Below, in pieces: positions 47,944 through 60,000 of a stretch of DNA of 64,000 nucleotides; position 1 is the first letter of the stretch; the number at the start of each line of letters is the position of its first letter. The translations under genes were made by a program, and so were the position numbers. This stretch comes from Pomphorhynchus laevis (Eukaryota > Acanthocephala > Palaeacanthocephala > Echinorhynchida > Pomphorhynchidae), in contig WNNJ02001360.1 of NCBI GenBank assembly GCA_012934845.2, positions 80,284 to 144,283 of the forward strand, given 5' to 3'. A model generated the notes under the pieces. It saw only the letters and a list, made by a program, of their open reading frames with translations, searched no databases and was not told the origin of the DNA.

Positions 47944-49800
47944 TTCAGTGTGCAGCCTCGAACAAATGTGTGCGGGTCAAAGATGTGGTGCTGAGTTTGT
48001 AATTCATTCGATCCGTAAAGCGTTTAATGACTCCGCGGATATGTGTATTTTGAGTATAGACGCCAGAAATGCTTTTAACTGCGTTAATCGGATGCTAGCC
48101 CTTAAGAATATGGATTACGTATGTCCTGCTTTGTCTCAAATTTTGAGGAATGAATATTTAAGTCCAGCCACGCTTTCAGTTGGTGATGAAGTCTCGTACT
48201 ATTCTCAAGGTTTTACACAAGGGGATCCGCTTGCAATTTCCGCTTTCGCCGCAGCGATTATACCTCTTATCTCTAAAATTAAACACGAGATACCCGAGCT
48301 AACACAAAGATGGTATGCAGATGACGCGTGCTTTGTCGGGAAAATTTCAGATTTAAAAATCGTCTGGGATATATTAACCTTGTCTGGTCCTAATTTTGGT
48401 TTTCATTTAAATCCAAAAAATGTTACTTGCTTGTTCATTCCGAAAACAACTTGAGTAATACTGATTTTTTTGCGGGTAATAGCATCAGCATAGAGACAGA
48501 GGGAATTCAATTATTAGGAAGTTACATAGGTTCTGAAGAGTATATTAATGAACATAGGAACAGTGATGTTAAAAAATGGTACTTGTTGCTCGAGAAATTG
48601 TAGTCTTGCTGAACAAAATTCATATGTCGCTTTTTATCTACTAACAAAATCGATACAATAGAAGTGGAAATTAATCCAAAGCAAATGTCCTGTGAAGTCA
48701 AGCATTTTTGATCCAATAACACAATTTTTAAAGACGAAATTATTACCAAAAATACTTGGAATAGATGTTCTTAGTAGTTTCGTAGCTAAAGCTTATGTGT
48801 TACCTGTCAAATTAGGTGGTTTGGGTATTGACGATCCCTCAGACGAAACTACTAAACGTTACGACAATTCTTTCAAATTATGTGAACCATTCTATAAAAA
48901 CCTGGGCCTAGAGAAAACAAGAATTAAGCAGGAAGAGATTGCTCGAGCGATTAAGAAAGATAATCAATTGAAATTAGTAAAAACAAAAACACTCATACTT
49001 GAATCTTCCGATATGACAATACGCCGTGTGCTCAACAGTGCATATACCACTGGTACATCATCACGGATCACAGTTAAACCGAATGTTCATCAAGGATTTT
49101 TCCTTAGCCATAAACAGTTTCAGGATGCAATGGCGGTTAGATACAACAGCTATCCTGGAGATGCGCCATCGTATTGTAGGTGTGGCGAAAAAGCTAGTAT
49201 CCCTCATATTTTGTCTTGTAAGAATGGATGACTGCCGATAATACGTCACAACGCAACCCGGGATTTGATGGTGAAATTTGCTGAAAATATCGGTGCTAAG
49301 GTAGCAATAGAACCAGTGTTACTACCTGTTGCTGATTCACAAGTTTTTGAAAAAATAAATACAACCAGAGATCGTTCAGAACGAGTAGACTTCTCATGCA
49401 CTGGTGTAGGGGAATTGTTGGAGCGGTCGTATTTCGACATATGTGTTTTTAATAACTTTGCTCCTTCATATCCAAATGCATCGTCTAGTTTCGTATATCA
49501 TGAACAGAGGAAAAATAATAAATATCTTAAACGCGTCCAAAACAATCGAGAACGGTTATTTTGTACCTCTTGTCTTCTCTGCTTTGTGGTGGAATTGGAC
49601 CGACAGCGGACATCTTGCTAAAATATTTTGCCAGAAAATCGAAGACATATCAAAATGGTCACACCGATATAATTGCAAATTTGCGTTGCCATGTATCGTT
49701 TCTAATGGCTAAGATGGGTCACTTTACTATACACGCAAGTCGATTACCTTCAATTGATAATAATCAATTTGAAGATGTCAAGAAAAGTTAAAAATTATTT
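47944..49800 (+). mobile_element. LINE-D 3' part: reverse transcriptase and restriction-like endonuclease
   Basis: Frame 47948-48454: CAGQRCGAEFVIHSIRKAF, SIDARNAFNCVNRMLAL (catalytic Asp), GFTQGDPLAISAF, RWYADDACFVG (active site), FGFHLNPKN. After frameshifts, 48692-49231 has LGIDVLSSFVAKAYVLPVKL, LGGLGIDDPSDET, and CRCGEKASIPHILSC (C-x-C-x7-H-x3-C). The next frame (49237-49600) has IRHN, RSERVDF, YFDICVFN and YHEQRKNNKY, then FVPLVFSAL, GGIG and NLRC. Order CCHC, RHN, R-x-D, D matches the endonuclease of R2-group LINEs. No apurinic endonuclease was seen. The clade is not settled. Confidence 0.65.
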
Positions 49801-50589
49801 TTTTGTGAATATTTGTACATTGACTCAACTTATGTTTCTTTATCAAAAAATTATTAAAAAAATTAAATTGCTAAAGCACGAAAATGTCAAAACATCATTT
49901 TAATATTAATTCAACAAATGACTAAAAGAATAATTACTCAAAATATTAATAATTACAATTCTAGTACGCGTTTTTAAAATTTAAAAACGCGTACTAGAAT
50001 CAAATTTTAAATTTAAAATTTTACAAAGAAAGACTGTAAAATTAGTACAAAATTGAATTAAAATAGAAAATTAAATTTAAATTTAATAGAAAGAAGCACT
50101 AAATATTTAAATGAGACAAAATAATTGAAAACTTCAATCATCGATTAACACAATAATAGCTGATTTATTTTTAAGCTCTAGAAAACATGCGCACGACTGT
50201 CAAAAAATAAATCTTAATTACATATTTGTGCAGATATACTGATGACATTCGTGTTAAACACCAATAATCTTTAATCAATAAGTAAAAAGTATTTATCCTG
50301 ATAATAATTATTAATTAATTTATTTGCATGACTAAGAAGGTATATATTAAGATATGAACATTTTAATAACGTTAATTAAATCAATATCAAAGCATTTATA
50401 ATAATTATAAATGCTTTGAATATTTATTATAAATATCTTTTTCATGACTACGCACATGCTTGGTCTATCTGAAATACGTTGTGACGCTAAAGTTATGTTG
50501 AATAACCTTCCAAATGAATCGTTTGGGACGGTTCTTACATATGAAACTATGTGCAGACGCCGAGCAAAGTTCTTACCTTCAACAATGAG
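49801..50589. other. AT-rich spacer with a perfect palindrome
   Basis: 49958-50000 is a perfect inverted repeat: 21-nt arms beginning ATTCTAGTACGCGTTTTT around a single A. It is otherwise AT-rich with no gene. Confidence 0.7.
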
Positions 50590-52330
50590 TAAACCATAAA
50601 GAGCAGAAATGAAAAATTTCATGAGAGATGAAGACATAACAATACGTAAATCAGACAAAAGACGAGCACTAGCAGTAGTGAACACCAAAGACTATGTAGA
50701 GCATGGAAACTTATTATTAACGAGTAACAAGTTTGTTAAATTATCTGCTTATCCAACGGCCAACAGAGAGAAGACTTTCAACAAGTTTTTGTTGAAATTG
50801 CACAAAGAAGGCAAGTTGAGTAAGCAACAGTATAATGAAGCTAGATCTACAGGCGCGTCAGCTGGATACCTATATTTGCTCCCGAAATTGTACAAACCAA
50901 CCCTAGCATTCCGTCCAATAATTGCATCGTATATGTGGTTCGGACATAAATTGGCAAAAATGATCAGCAAAATACTAAATGTTTGCAAATCTCCGAGTTT
51001 CTCGCTAATAAAAGATGATCCTGAATTCGCTAAGTACATAAGGAGTTTTAACGCTAACACGTGTTTCTTCGCAACCGCGGATGTAATTTCATTAATTACT
51101 AACGTCCCTTTAATATCTAGTGTGCAAATTGTTGCGAAAGTTTTATCCGACAAATTTGATAATCCGATACTAAATATTTCTAAGTGGACATAGCTATTGA
51201 TATGATGTACTGAAAAGTCAGCGTTTCTTTTTGAGAAGGACGTATTTGATTAAATCGAAGGAGTTGCAATGGGCTCTCCGCTTGGACATACTTTAGCAAA
51301 CATTTATATGGATGAATGGGAAGCAGACATATATCATGGACTGTCAGACCCATGCGCATATTGGCGCTATTTAGATGATGTGTTTATGGTTTTCAATACG
51401 CGTCCAAATACGGTCCACTCCTAAACGTCCTTAATAAAAAAGATCCGACCATTCAATGGCAGGTACAGCTTGAAGATAGTAAACAATCGATAACATTTCT
51501 TGATGTGCTGGTTAGACGTGGTAATAACATCACAACAGAGGTATATCGTAAACCTAATATTACGTGGAAACCTTCCCTCTGGTCTACTCATATACCAAAC
51601 AAATATAAGATATCCGCAGCATTTTCATTGTTGCTAAGGTCTTTGAAAATTTGCTCAAAGAAATGTAACCGGTTGACTGAAAGTTCGATTATTAAGTCGA
51701 AACTTAAATTCGTGGCTTTCCCAAATGGGCCATCACCCAGGTTAATCGAAAATCGAAGAGTATATTTTTTGCATCGACACATGACCAAAAAGACCAAGCA
51801 AAAGCTAAAATATATTCGCGATCGTCTTTCGTTGACAACCGTAGCCTGAACAAACTTGAAGGTGGTCTTAGACGACAGACGTCATCACGTCCTACAGTTT
51901 ACTGGCCACCTAGCAGTTGTCTAGCATCCATATTCAGACGGAGATCTTTATCTCAGCAAATGTTAGGTCTCGCATATGAGATAAAATGTAAAAATTGTGA
52001 TGCTATATACGTGGGTTAGATTAAACGACCATTACACCTTAGAATTAAGGAACATCGTAATGCTCTAAGGGAAGGGGACATGCCATCTGCCGTTTTAAAC
52101 CATTCCCTCATTAAAAGACAATATTGAATTCGATGATATCAAAATTCTTGCAAAAGAATCAAATTATTATAGACGGTTAATTTTTGACTATATGCACATC
52201 AACGGCAATGGTGAAAGAATGCATGGAAATAAATCAAATTATCATTCCTATCGATACTATGGACTAGAAAACATCTTCATATTTTTCCGCACGTATGGGA
52301 TATAAGGCGATTTGTGTTTTGAAAACTTTT
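50590..52330 (+). mobile_element. PLE-1, Penelope-like element with RT and GIY-YIG endonuclease, degraded
   Basis: Frame 50609-51193 is the Penelope RT start: ITIRKSDKRRALAVVNTKDY, YLYLLPKLYKP, FRPIIASYMWFGHKLAKM, TADVISLITNVPL. Near 51250-51420 another frame gives GVAMGSPLGHTLANIYMDEWE and YWRYLDDVFMVF (active site). Frame 51505-51849 is the thumb (VYRKPNITWKPS). Near 51975-52110 a decayed GIY-YIG endonuclease reads IKCKNCDAIYVG, a stop, then RPLHLRIKEHRNALREGD. Stops and frameshifts inactivate it. It may lack its own N-terminal domain. Confidence 0.85.
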
Positions 52331-52332
52331 AA

Positions 52333-52372
52333 CTTGAAAAGGGTCACTGTGATTGACCGAAACGTTGTTACA
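52333..52372 (+). ncRNA. Degenerate hammerhead-like motif at the PLE-1 3' end
   Basis: TTGAAAA (a poor match to CTGAnGA), G, a perfect 5-bp stem GGTCA/TGACC (52342-52346/52354-52358), then GAAACGTTGTT. It occupies the same place after the GIY-YIG region as the better motif at PLE-4. The first box has lost C3 and G8, so it is probably inactive. Confidence 0.35.
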
Positions 52373-53647
52373 ATTTACTCTAACACAAATTTTTCTCGTG
52401 TGGATAATTAATAATGCCTAAAAAACAGATTACATGGTACACGAATGTAATTCTAACAGAGTATAATACATTAACTTACGAAGTTCTAAGTATTGCCATA
52501 ATATGCAATGATATTATCTTCTTAAATATAATTTAAGTAATATAATTAAGATTACATGTTGAGTTTGGTACTATATAGATAAAGGCAGACAAAATGTTGG
52601 TACAAACGTATACATTATCAAAATATTATAAAAAATAAATTTAAATTATGCAGCAAACATTTGTTTAGAGGATAAATAATATGATCTGTATTTGAATAAG
52701 AAGTTATACTAAATAATCGCATCCCATCAGCACAAATACATCATTACCATGCACTTTAATCTTTTGCTATATTGGGTTGAGTAATAGGGTTCGTAACAAA
52801 ATACGGAGTCGCCTAAAGGGACTCCGTGCTCCGCATCTGTCGGGGTCACTTCATGTGGAATACCAATGCCCCCTCTTCTACAATTGGAGCAGTGAGGGAA
52901 AGTCAAGTTGTCGGTTGCTTTGTGTTTGAAAAGCAGGTTGCAATCCATAAAGAGATTGCAAGCAGGCATTTACAGACATATTACATTTTATCTTGTTATG
53001 TTTGAGAATGCGACCGGGATAGGTTGTCCCGATCGGCCCATGATGTAGCAATTATTACTTAATCCAAAAGATTCTTAGAGGTCTTTAATGTCCTCGTTTG
53101 ATAACCCGGTGAATAATTTACTCACTTTCCTGTGACTAATTCCTAGGCTTGAATGTAATTGAACCAAATTAAAAATAATTGTTGGCAAAGAATTTCATAT
53201 ATTCTTCAGCGATATCTGGGGTCACAAATAAAAGTAGGTAGGAACCTGTAAAAATTCTCGCTGAGTTTAGGATGACTCGGCTCTTAAATTTCAAGACACG
53301 CGCGCGAAGAAAAGTGTAAAAATATTCTAATTGCGATATAATATTAATTATAACCAGGTGAGCCAGCTTCCGGATTGGGAAAGCTCCTCCTGGTTGCAGT
53401 TTACATATCAATTACAATTATCACTAACCTGGTTGAAAGAATCTTCCTTTTTCTTTGGAATCTTAAGTCGACGAATTGCTGGCAATTGCTGTTTTTTTAG
53501 CCGTTGTTGCTTGAATTTTTGATTGTAAAACTAAATCCTTTGAAACACCGATTGTGTATTCACTCTGAATGTTTTCAAATCACACTAGTCAACACAAACG
53601 TATCCTGCATATAATACATCATCCTGATTTTGACAATCACGGGAAAT
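52373..53647. other. Mostly unassigned; possible LINE ORF1 scrap on the minus strand
   Basis: On the minus strand, 53169-53411 gives ARVLKFKSRVILNSARIF and VTPDIAEEYMKFFAN, faintly like the ORF1 piece of LINE-B at 31192-31404 (FAPPDLAMTYIKYFND). 52727-52969 holds a small Cys pattern, FPHCSNCRRGG. It is too weak to name. Confidence 0.25.
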
Positions 53648-53731
53648 TGTACCGAGAGACGTAACAAGACAATAGCAATTAAAGGCTTTATTCAATACAT
53701 CTAAAAATAACATATAAATAAGTTCATTACA
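53648..53731 (-). repeat. Gypsy-2 3' LTR (84 bp)
   Basis: Minus strand TGTAATGAACTTATTTATATG ... CTCGGTACA, with TG...CA ends, TATA-like TTTATATG and an AATAAA signal. One base longer than its partner. Confidence 0.88.
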
Positions 53732-54387
53732 GATCATTCACCCCGACTACATAATCGGACAAGTATGACGGAACTTTCTTATTTCGTGAAGAACATCTTT
53801 GCGCAATTTCCTTTGATGGACTAGAGTTGATCTCTCTCGCTTCGCTACTTTGTGATTGACAATTTGTCGATTGTTAAACGAGATTTTCCACGTAATGTTT
53901 CGAGATTGAGTTGTCGTCCTCTTCTAACACAGGAGAGACTCTTTTATCTGGTTGTGAGTAGGTCGTTTTACTTTGAGTGAGCGGAGGCGTTATGTCACGT
54001 TGAACTTGATCTGGACTGCAGTTTAATGGAGGGTTGCTACTAGGCCATCTTGATAAATATCTGGTCGATATCGTATCCTCAGTTCCGTTGTCTTTGAACT
54101 ATAGCGTAGTGGTCGTGTGCATGTATTAACTTTACTTTTTCAACAGGAACTTCGTATTTACTAGTTCGATTGAATCGCTTAACAAATACTTCGTCGGAAA
54201 AAACTAGCGGGTTCGGGATGCGCCTACTGCTTTCGCTTTCTTCGTGCGAAGTTGAAGAGCCGTGAATGTGATGCTGTATTTATAGCAGTACATAACAGAG
54301 ATCTCACCGCATTCAAGGCCTCTCTGAGTACGCTTTGCATTTCGCAATGCCGAGCGATAACACATGTAGACGTAGGGTAATTGCTTT

Positions 54388-55080
54388 TCAAATGACATCA
54401 TTGTATTTTTCCACTTGTCCATTTGATGATGGATAATAAGGAGTCGAATGTGATAGTGATATTTCTTTCTGAGCTAGATACTGACGGATCTGCAATGAGG
54501 TGAAGGAAATATCTCGATCCGTGTGAATACAATTAGGTAGTCCGAAAATCGAGAATATTTGATCAAGACACTTGATGACTGTAGAAGATGAAGTGTCACT
54601 TGTTGCAAACGCGAAGGGAAACCTCGAGTACTCGTCGATGACGACTAATATGTACTTGTTTCTATTGGTACTCGGTAGTGGACCTTTGAAGTCAATCGAA
54701 ATGCGTTCGAATGGTTGAGAAGATTTAATTAGCGTCCCCATGCGTGGCTTGTAGTATGGAGGGTTGATTTCATGACAACTTTGACAATTGCTTGCTATAA
54801 CACGCACTTCGGAAATAGTATAAGGCAAGTTACGAGATTTAACGAAATGCCAAAATCGAGTGATTCCTGGATGACACAGTTGATTGTGGATTTCTCCGAG
54901 CTTAGAAACATGAGCAGAGACATTATTAACAGTACAGCGAGACAATGTGTCTGCAGCAGTATTTTCATTATCTTGTCGGTACACAATATCGAAATGGAAT
55001 CCGGCGAGCTCAAGACGCCAGCGCTCCAATTTGTCGTTTTTTATCTTGCTCCTTGCAGACTTGGAGAATATAAATGACAC
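54388..55080 (-). pseudogene. Gypsy-2 pol: RNase H end and integrase
   Basis: The 230-codon frame starts at the RNase H C-terminus (FIFSKSARSKIKNDKLERW, DNENTAADTLSR). It runs through integrase: HHCC zinc site (HNQLCHPGITRFWH ... CQSCHE), Asp in ISIDFKGPLPS, Asp in CIHTDRDISFTS, Glu in SNGQVEKYND. The frame stops just after the catalytic Glu, where Gypsy-1 continues. The usual SDRG is DRD here. Upstream, 55080-55500 holds broken RT/RNase H (LSRTLNKNAKRYAA). Confidence 0.88.
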
Positions 55081-55535
55081 AGCCCTCTGATCAGTAATAA
55101 TTGTAAACGGTTATCCAGAAAGGTAATGACGTCAAAACCTGACTGATTTTAGAATAGCGAGATCCTCCTTCTCATTTGCTGCGTATCGTTTTGCATTCTT
55201 ATTCAAGGTTCGCGATAAAAAAGCAACTGGTTTATTGTTTTGTGATAGTGTTGCACCTATGGCATAGTCAAAAGCGTCAAACTCGAGAGTAAAAGGCGCA
55301 GTAAAGTCGATGGCAGAAAGAGCGGCTGTCGATAGGCGCTGTTTGAGTAATTCGAAGGCGTGACGAGCATCTGTTAATAAAGGGAACTTCGAGTTTGCTA
55401 AGGGTTGAACGATTTTCTAAAAGTCTTTAATCCATCTCGAGTAATGAGTGAATATACCGATTACTCGTTTCAGCTGAGGAGGGTTCTTAGGTTCGGACAG
55501 TTCCATTAAAGGTCGTACTCGATCTTGATCAGGTG

Positions 55536-56336
55536 CTATTTGACCTTCATAAATGTCATAGACGCGAAGCATATATGTTTACTGCCAAAGACACACAACG
55601 CCTTGCGAGAATGTTCATCTACTTCAACATCGTGATACTTTAATCTCGTATAAGTTAACTCGCTTCGGGTACAAGTCGCTATGACAGCGGACGAAGATGC
55701 ACTTTTAGACTTGCACACGCGGGTGAAGTGCCCTCTTTTGTTGCACTTTCGACATACAGCGTTTTGCGCTAGGCAGGAAGTTCGAGAATGTCTTGGGGTA
55801 CCACAAAAATAACACTTTAAATTAGGACGGACTGCTGCACACTCACCAATTTGCGAAGCGTCGTCATATGTTTGAAATTTATTATTAGGTGAGATTTCGT
55901 TGATCGATACGAACTCACTGACCTGTTGAGATGTTGTAGAAGTAGTCTCTTTGAATGTTAGTGCTTGCTTGTGAGCAGATTCGATAATGCGTGCGTTCTT
56001 ATAGGCGTCTTCCTTTGTTAACGTTGAAGATTCTAAAAGTCTTTCGCGTATCACTTGAGATGATATACCGGCGACAAAAGCGTCACGCAGAAAGTAATCA
56101 CGATGCTCTTCTGCTGAAACTGGCTGAAATACAATTTGTTTGCCTAAAGATTCGAGAGATCGAATGAACTGATCGATTGTTTGACCTTCTACTTGACGTA
56201 TACTGTGCAATTGACGTCGTAGGAATACATCATTCTCTTGTTTGTGAAATGTTGACTTGGGCACTTCTATCGCAGAATCGTAGGAAGTACATCTGTCGAT
56301 TAGTTGAAACACTGATGATGAGACATGGTTGACCAA
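55536..56336 (-). pseudogene. Gypsy-2 gag with two zinc knuckles, truncated before protease
   Basis: A 266-codon frame. It carries a helical gag core (HSIRQVEGQTIDQFIRSLES, YFLRDAFVAGISSQVIRERL), then CCHC motifs CYFCGTPRHSRTSC and CRKCNKRGHFTRVC, as in Gypsy-1. The frame ends soon after, and no DTG protease motif follows. RT sequence only resumes near the thumb, so a deletion lies around 55500-55600. The true gag start is probably upstream near 56450. Confidence 0.85.
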
Positions 56337-56487
56337 TACATCCAGTTTCTGAGCGTCGTTGACATCACTGAGAGTTCAAATAAAAGCTTCAAAACGCCGG
56401 TGCCAATGCATTCACTCTTTAGAGCATGATCCCTGATCTAACGACATGTCTATATTTGAGGGCTTGAAAATCTTATCTATTTGAACA

Positions 56488-56502
56488 ATGTATTGAATAA
56501 AT
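56488..56502 (-). promoter_or_regulatory. Gypsy-2 primer-binding region, self-complementary to the LTR
   Basis: The minus strand reads TTTATTCAATACAT (56501-56488), one base past the LTR. It is the exact complement of ATGTATTGAATAAA in the LTR (56555-56542). Spacing equals Gypsy-1; at the position where Gypsy-1 has G/C this copy has A/T. Confidence 0.65.
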
Positions 56503-56585
56503 TGTCCCGAGAGACGTAACAAGACAATGGCAATTTAATGCTTTATTCAATACATCTAAAAATACATATAAATAAGTTCATTACA
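56503..56585 (-). repeat. Gypsy-2 5' LTR (83 bp)
   Basis: Minus strand TGTAATGAAC ... CTCTCGGGACA. It contains TTTATATG, TTTTTAGATG, then ATGTATTGAATAAA. Confidence 0.88.
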
Positions 56586-57066
56586 GATAAGAAATATACC
56601 GCGTTGTCGTTTCTTAGGCTTAGTCGAAATGTTGTAGACGGAGGAAAACAATTTTCTACATTGAAAATATAAATGTTATATTAGCATATAGTAAAATATA
56701 AAAATTAGATCTTTTTATTAATTGGTTAACTAATCCAGCCGCTTCAAAGGAAAAGTAACGTTTACAAAGAAAATTAAATCAAAATCAATTATTTGTGGAC
56801 AAGAGATTATTCCTTAAAGAAAATAAATATTAAAAATATTATAATTACAAAAGAATTAACTGTTTTGCTGTAATGTAACGATGCCGCAGTTATGATTGAC
56901 TATTTAATGATGGTAGCATGCTTATTACTATGACTAATAATGGGTGATGCACTTTCGTGTTGTCGACCATTTGGTAATAAGCAATTGTGATAGATATTTC
57001 AGGTAAAATGTATACTTATATTATTGTGTAATAGCCAACGACGACTTGCACTACCGACACAACTCA
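56586..57066 (-). other. 3' flank of the Rab7-like gene
   Basis: On the minus strand this follows the stop codon. An ATTAAA signal (56928-56923) lies about 140 nt downstream and could end the transcript. No other feature was seen. Confidence 0.4.
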
Positions 57067-60000
57067 CTAGCATTGACAAGTGCTATTATTAAATCCGGTT
57101 GTCGACTGGCTTTCGTTACGCATATCATTTGGCATTGTTAGAATCACAGGCTTTGATATGTCCCTGTTAAAGACATTTGTCGTTTCCGACTGCCTTGCGT
57201 CTCGCTTCAATGCCTGTTTCGCAATGTGTTCAAAAGCTTCGTTTATGTGAGTTCCGTTTTTGGCGCTGGTTTCAAAATGAGTGATTCCACGTTCATTGCA
57301 CCACTGTTCGGCCTTCATCAAGCTTACCTAAAAACAATAAAGACTGCGATATACACGTGAGCAACAACATTTCTTAGTACGAAAATTGAGAACATAAAAT
57401 TTTTTAGCCACAAAGTCATTATATACTTCACATTATCAGCGATTATGCCTTATAAAAATATTGTTATGAATAAATCAAATTATTTGGTTTTCTTATTCAT
57501 TTTACAATAATTGCCATAGACCTTAAACAATTACGATTACAAATTTAACTACTAATCTACGAATGCTAATATTTTTTGCACTATCCATACAAATTGGTAT
57601 AATCTCGAATAAGATAGAGATCAAGAAGATATAATAAATTTCAGCTGTTTCGATTATTCGATTTTGACATTTTTCAAGTTTGTCAAAAAACAGCTGAATC
57701 TCGTAGTGATGTCTATTAAATCTTTAAATAATTAATTTTTCATGTAATTTAACATAATTTAATGATGGGAACAATAAGATTTATTCTAAACTATTTCATC
57801 TTCGTGGCTGTAAAAATTCAATTACTCCAAATCTAATTAACAGTTGCTTAAAACAATTTGGCAATACATTGAAACGGCTTTCAATCTTTAGAAATAAAAT
57901 ATCTGTAACAAATTAAAGCAGAGCAAATAAAAGTTAAAGTTGTGTGTTTCTTTATTTCAAAATTTTAAATCATTGCGTGGAAATTGCAAATTTAACACAA
58001 AGAAACACCACTTAAATTTCGATTTCTACTCTTTAAAATTTGTTTACCTGTAATTATTCACTTAGAAAAGGAAAAGTCAAATTTTAGCTTTAAGCTAAAG
58101 TGCATTTTTGTTCAATGCGAATATTATTCTACAACATAAAATAATTAAACATCAAATAGCAATTTGTTATCTTATTCGACAGTCACTGCAATCATTTTAA
58201 AGAATCAAACATTTAATGTTAAAATTATTAATCTGACGGTTAATAATTTGTTTAGTCTGATTAAATCTATATTTCATTTGCTTTCTTTTTTAGCAGCATC
58301 AAAATTAATGAATCGTGACTATCCTGCCATACGGTATTTTTCACAAACAATTAAAAAAGCACATCAGTATTTACCGATCTAGGTTCAATATCAATTTTAT
58401 TCCCTAGACAAATGAATGGAAAGTCATCCGGTTCTGTAGGACTAGCTTGTAATAGAAATTCGTTCCGCCAAGAATCCAGCGATTTAAATGACTTTAGGGA
58501 CGTAACATCGTAAACCATAACACAGCAATCTGCACCACGATAAAACGCAACACCTAAACTTTGAAAGCGTTCTTGTCCAGCAGTGTCCCAAATCTAAAAA
58601 CAAATGCCAAATTACGAACGTTAATTACACTCTAAAAATTCAATAATAAAAAATGACTACGTAAATAATTTTCTATTTAATTGATCCATTGTTTGTATAG
58701 ACATTGTCGACCCATCCGTATTCGTCTTAACTCATGCAAACGTAGGTACCTACTTACGATTCAAAAACTCTATTTTCATATACGCACGAAGTACATACTT
58801 ACAGATGTATACATGTATACATATATACACGCAATTACCTACACGCACGATGTATCTACTATCAAACTATGAAAAGAAACTTGGTGTTTAACGAAACTGT
58901 TAGAATCAAAAGGGCATGTTCTGATCATCATGAATTCTATAATCGTGACGGTGGACCACATATGTGGCTGTTTCATCCCATGCTCGACAATATTCAGAAA
59001 ATTATGAATGCAATAGTGAGTTCTACAAGTAAGAATTTGCCAATCCCTAAAGTTCGATTCAAGATAAGGGGCAAACTTTCAAACCTACTGATTAGATCTC
59101 ACTATACAAGACATACAGATCAAACTGAAAACAATTGGAGATGCACTTACTGTGGAGACAAACGATGCACGACTTGCTCAGTGATATCGACAACGAGAGA
59201 GTACATAAGTTTCAAAACGAAGGCACATATTCCCACCAAAGTGATAGCAAATTATAAAGCTCGGAATGTGATATATATAGGGCATGCCAACTTTGTTCAA
59301 AACAATATGTCGGCCAGACAAATCTATCGCTCTCACAAAGACTAAATACATGCCAGACGCATATTCGAAAACTGAATCCACTCTATGGGGCAGTGGCTCA
59401 TAGCATCGAACATTGAAGTAATTAGGATGCAATGCATTGTTGCATTTTAAAATCGATTTGCATAAAAAGAAGAGCGGGATAAAGAAGAAATGAGATACGT
59501 GGGACTTATTCATATGAAAAGTGAATGGGGATGTAATCCTCAACATGTTTTGTGAGGGGCGTGACGTCACATAGTTTTGCATAGTAATTTTTGAATTTAT
59601 TTTCTGCGCACATTTTTTAGGTCAAAAAAGGCTAGCCTCCGTGCGGCCGAAACGCCAAAAAATTGTGATTTACTTTCGCCTGCCCTTCTTCTACTTTTCG
59701 ATATATTGCCGCAGCGTTTAATGGATCTAGGCCAGCGGTCAGATTCAAACTCTGAATTATATTGCCGTATTCCAATGAGGAAACAGCTGAGCAAGCAATA
59801 GTCTCGAACTATGACGCATTTAGTTTTCTTACTTATTGTGTAACGGAGAATGTTATCCCACCTACTCTTTAGATTAGGAAGAAGACGTGCATCAATCTTA
59901 AGCTCGTGGATGAAGCATATGCATGCAAAATTCATAAACAGTGGTGCAACGCTCAAAACGAATTTAGAGGCAGTACCGAGAAGTTTCAGCGATGCAACGT

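Larger units (their letters stand above)
53648..56585 (-). mobile_element. Gypsy-2, internally deleted Ty3/Gypsy element with 83-84-bp LTRs
   Basis: A 2,938-bp minus-strand element: 5' LTR 56503-56585, primer region 56488-56502, gag, a deletion removing the protease active site and most RT, RNase H, integrase, and 3' LTR 53648-53731. The LTRs differ by four substitutions and one indel. It is a sister family of Gypsy-1: same order, the same two-knuckle gag, LTRs with the same TTTTAGAT and TTGAATAAA phrases, and the same primer design. A target duplication could not be identified. Confidence 0.9.

Noticed and set aside
53648-56585. Endogenous retrovirus with envelope gene
   Set aside because: Both Gypsy elements run from integrase straight to the 3' LTR with no envelope-like frame, so they are retrotransposons, not retroviral copies.
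58164-58382. 72-codon plus-strand frame
   Set aside because: It lies in Rab7 intron 3 and touches exon 3 on the opposite strand; no domain is seen, so it is treated as chance.
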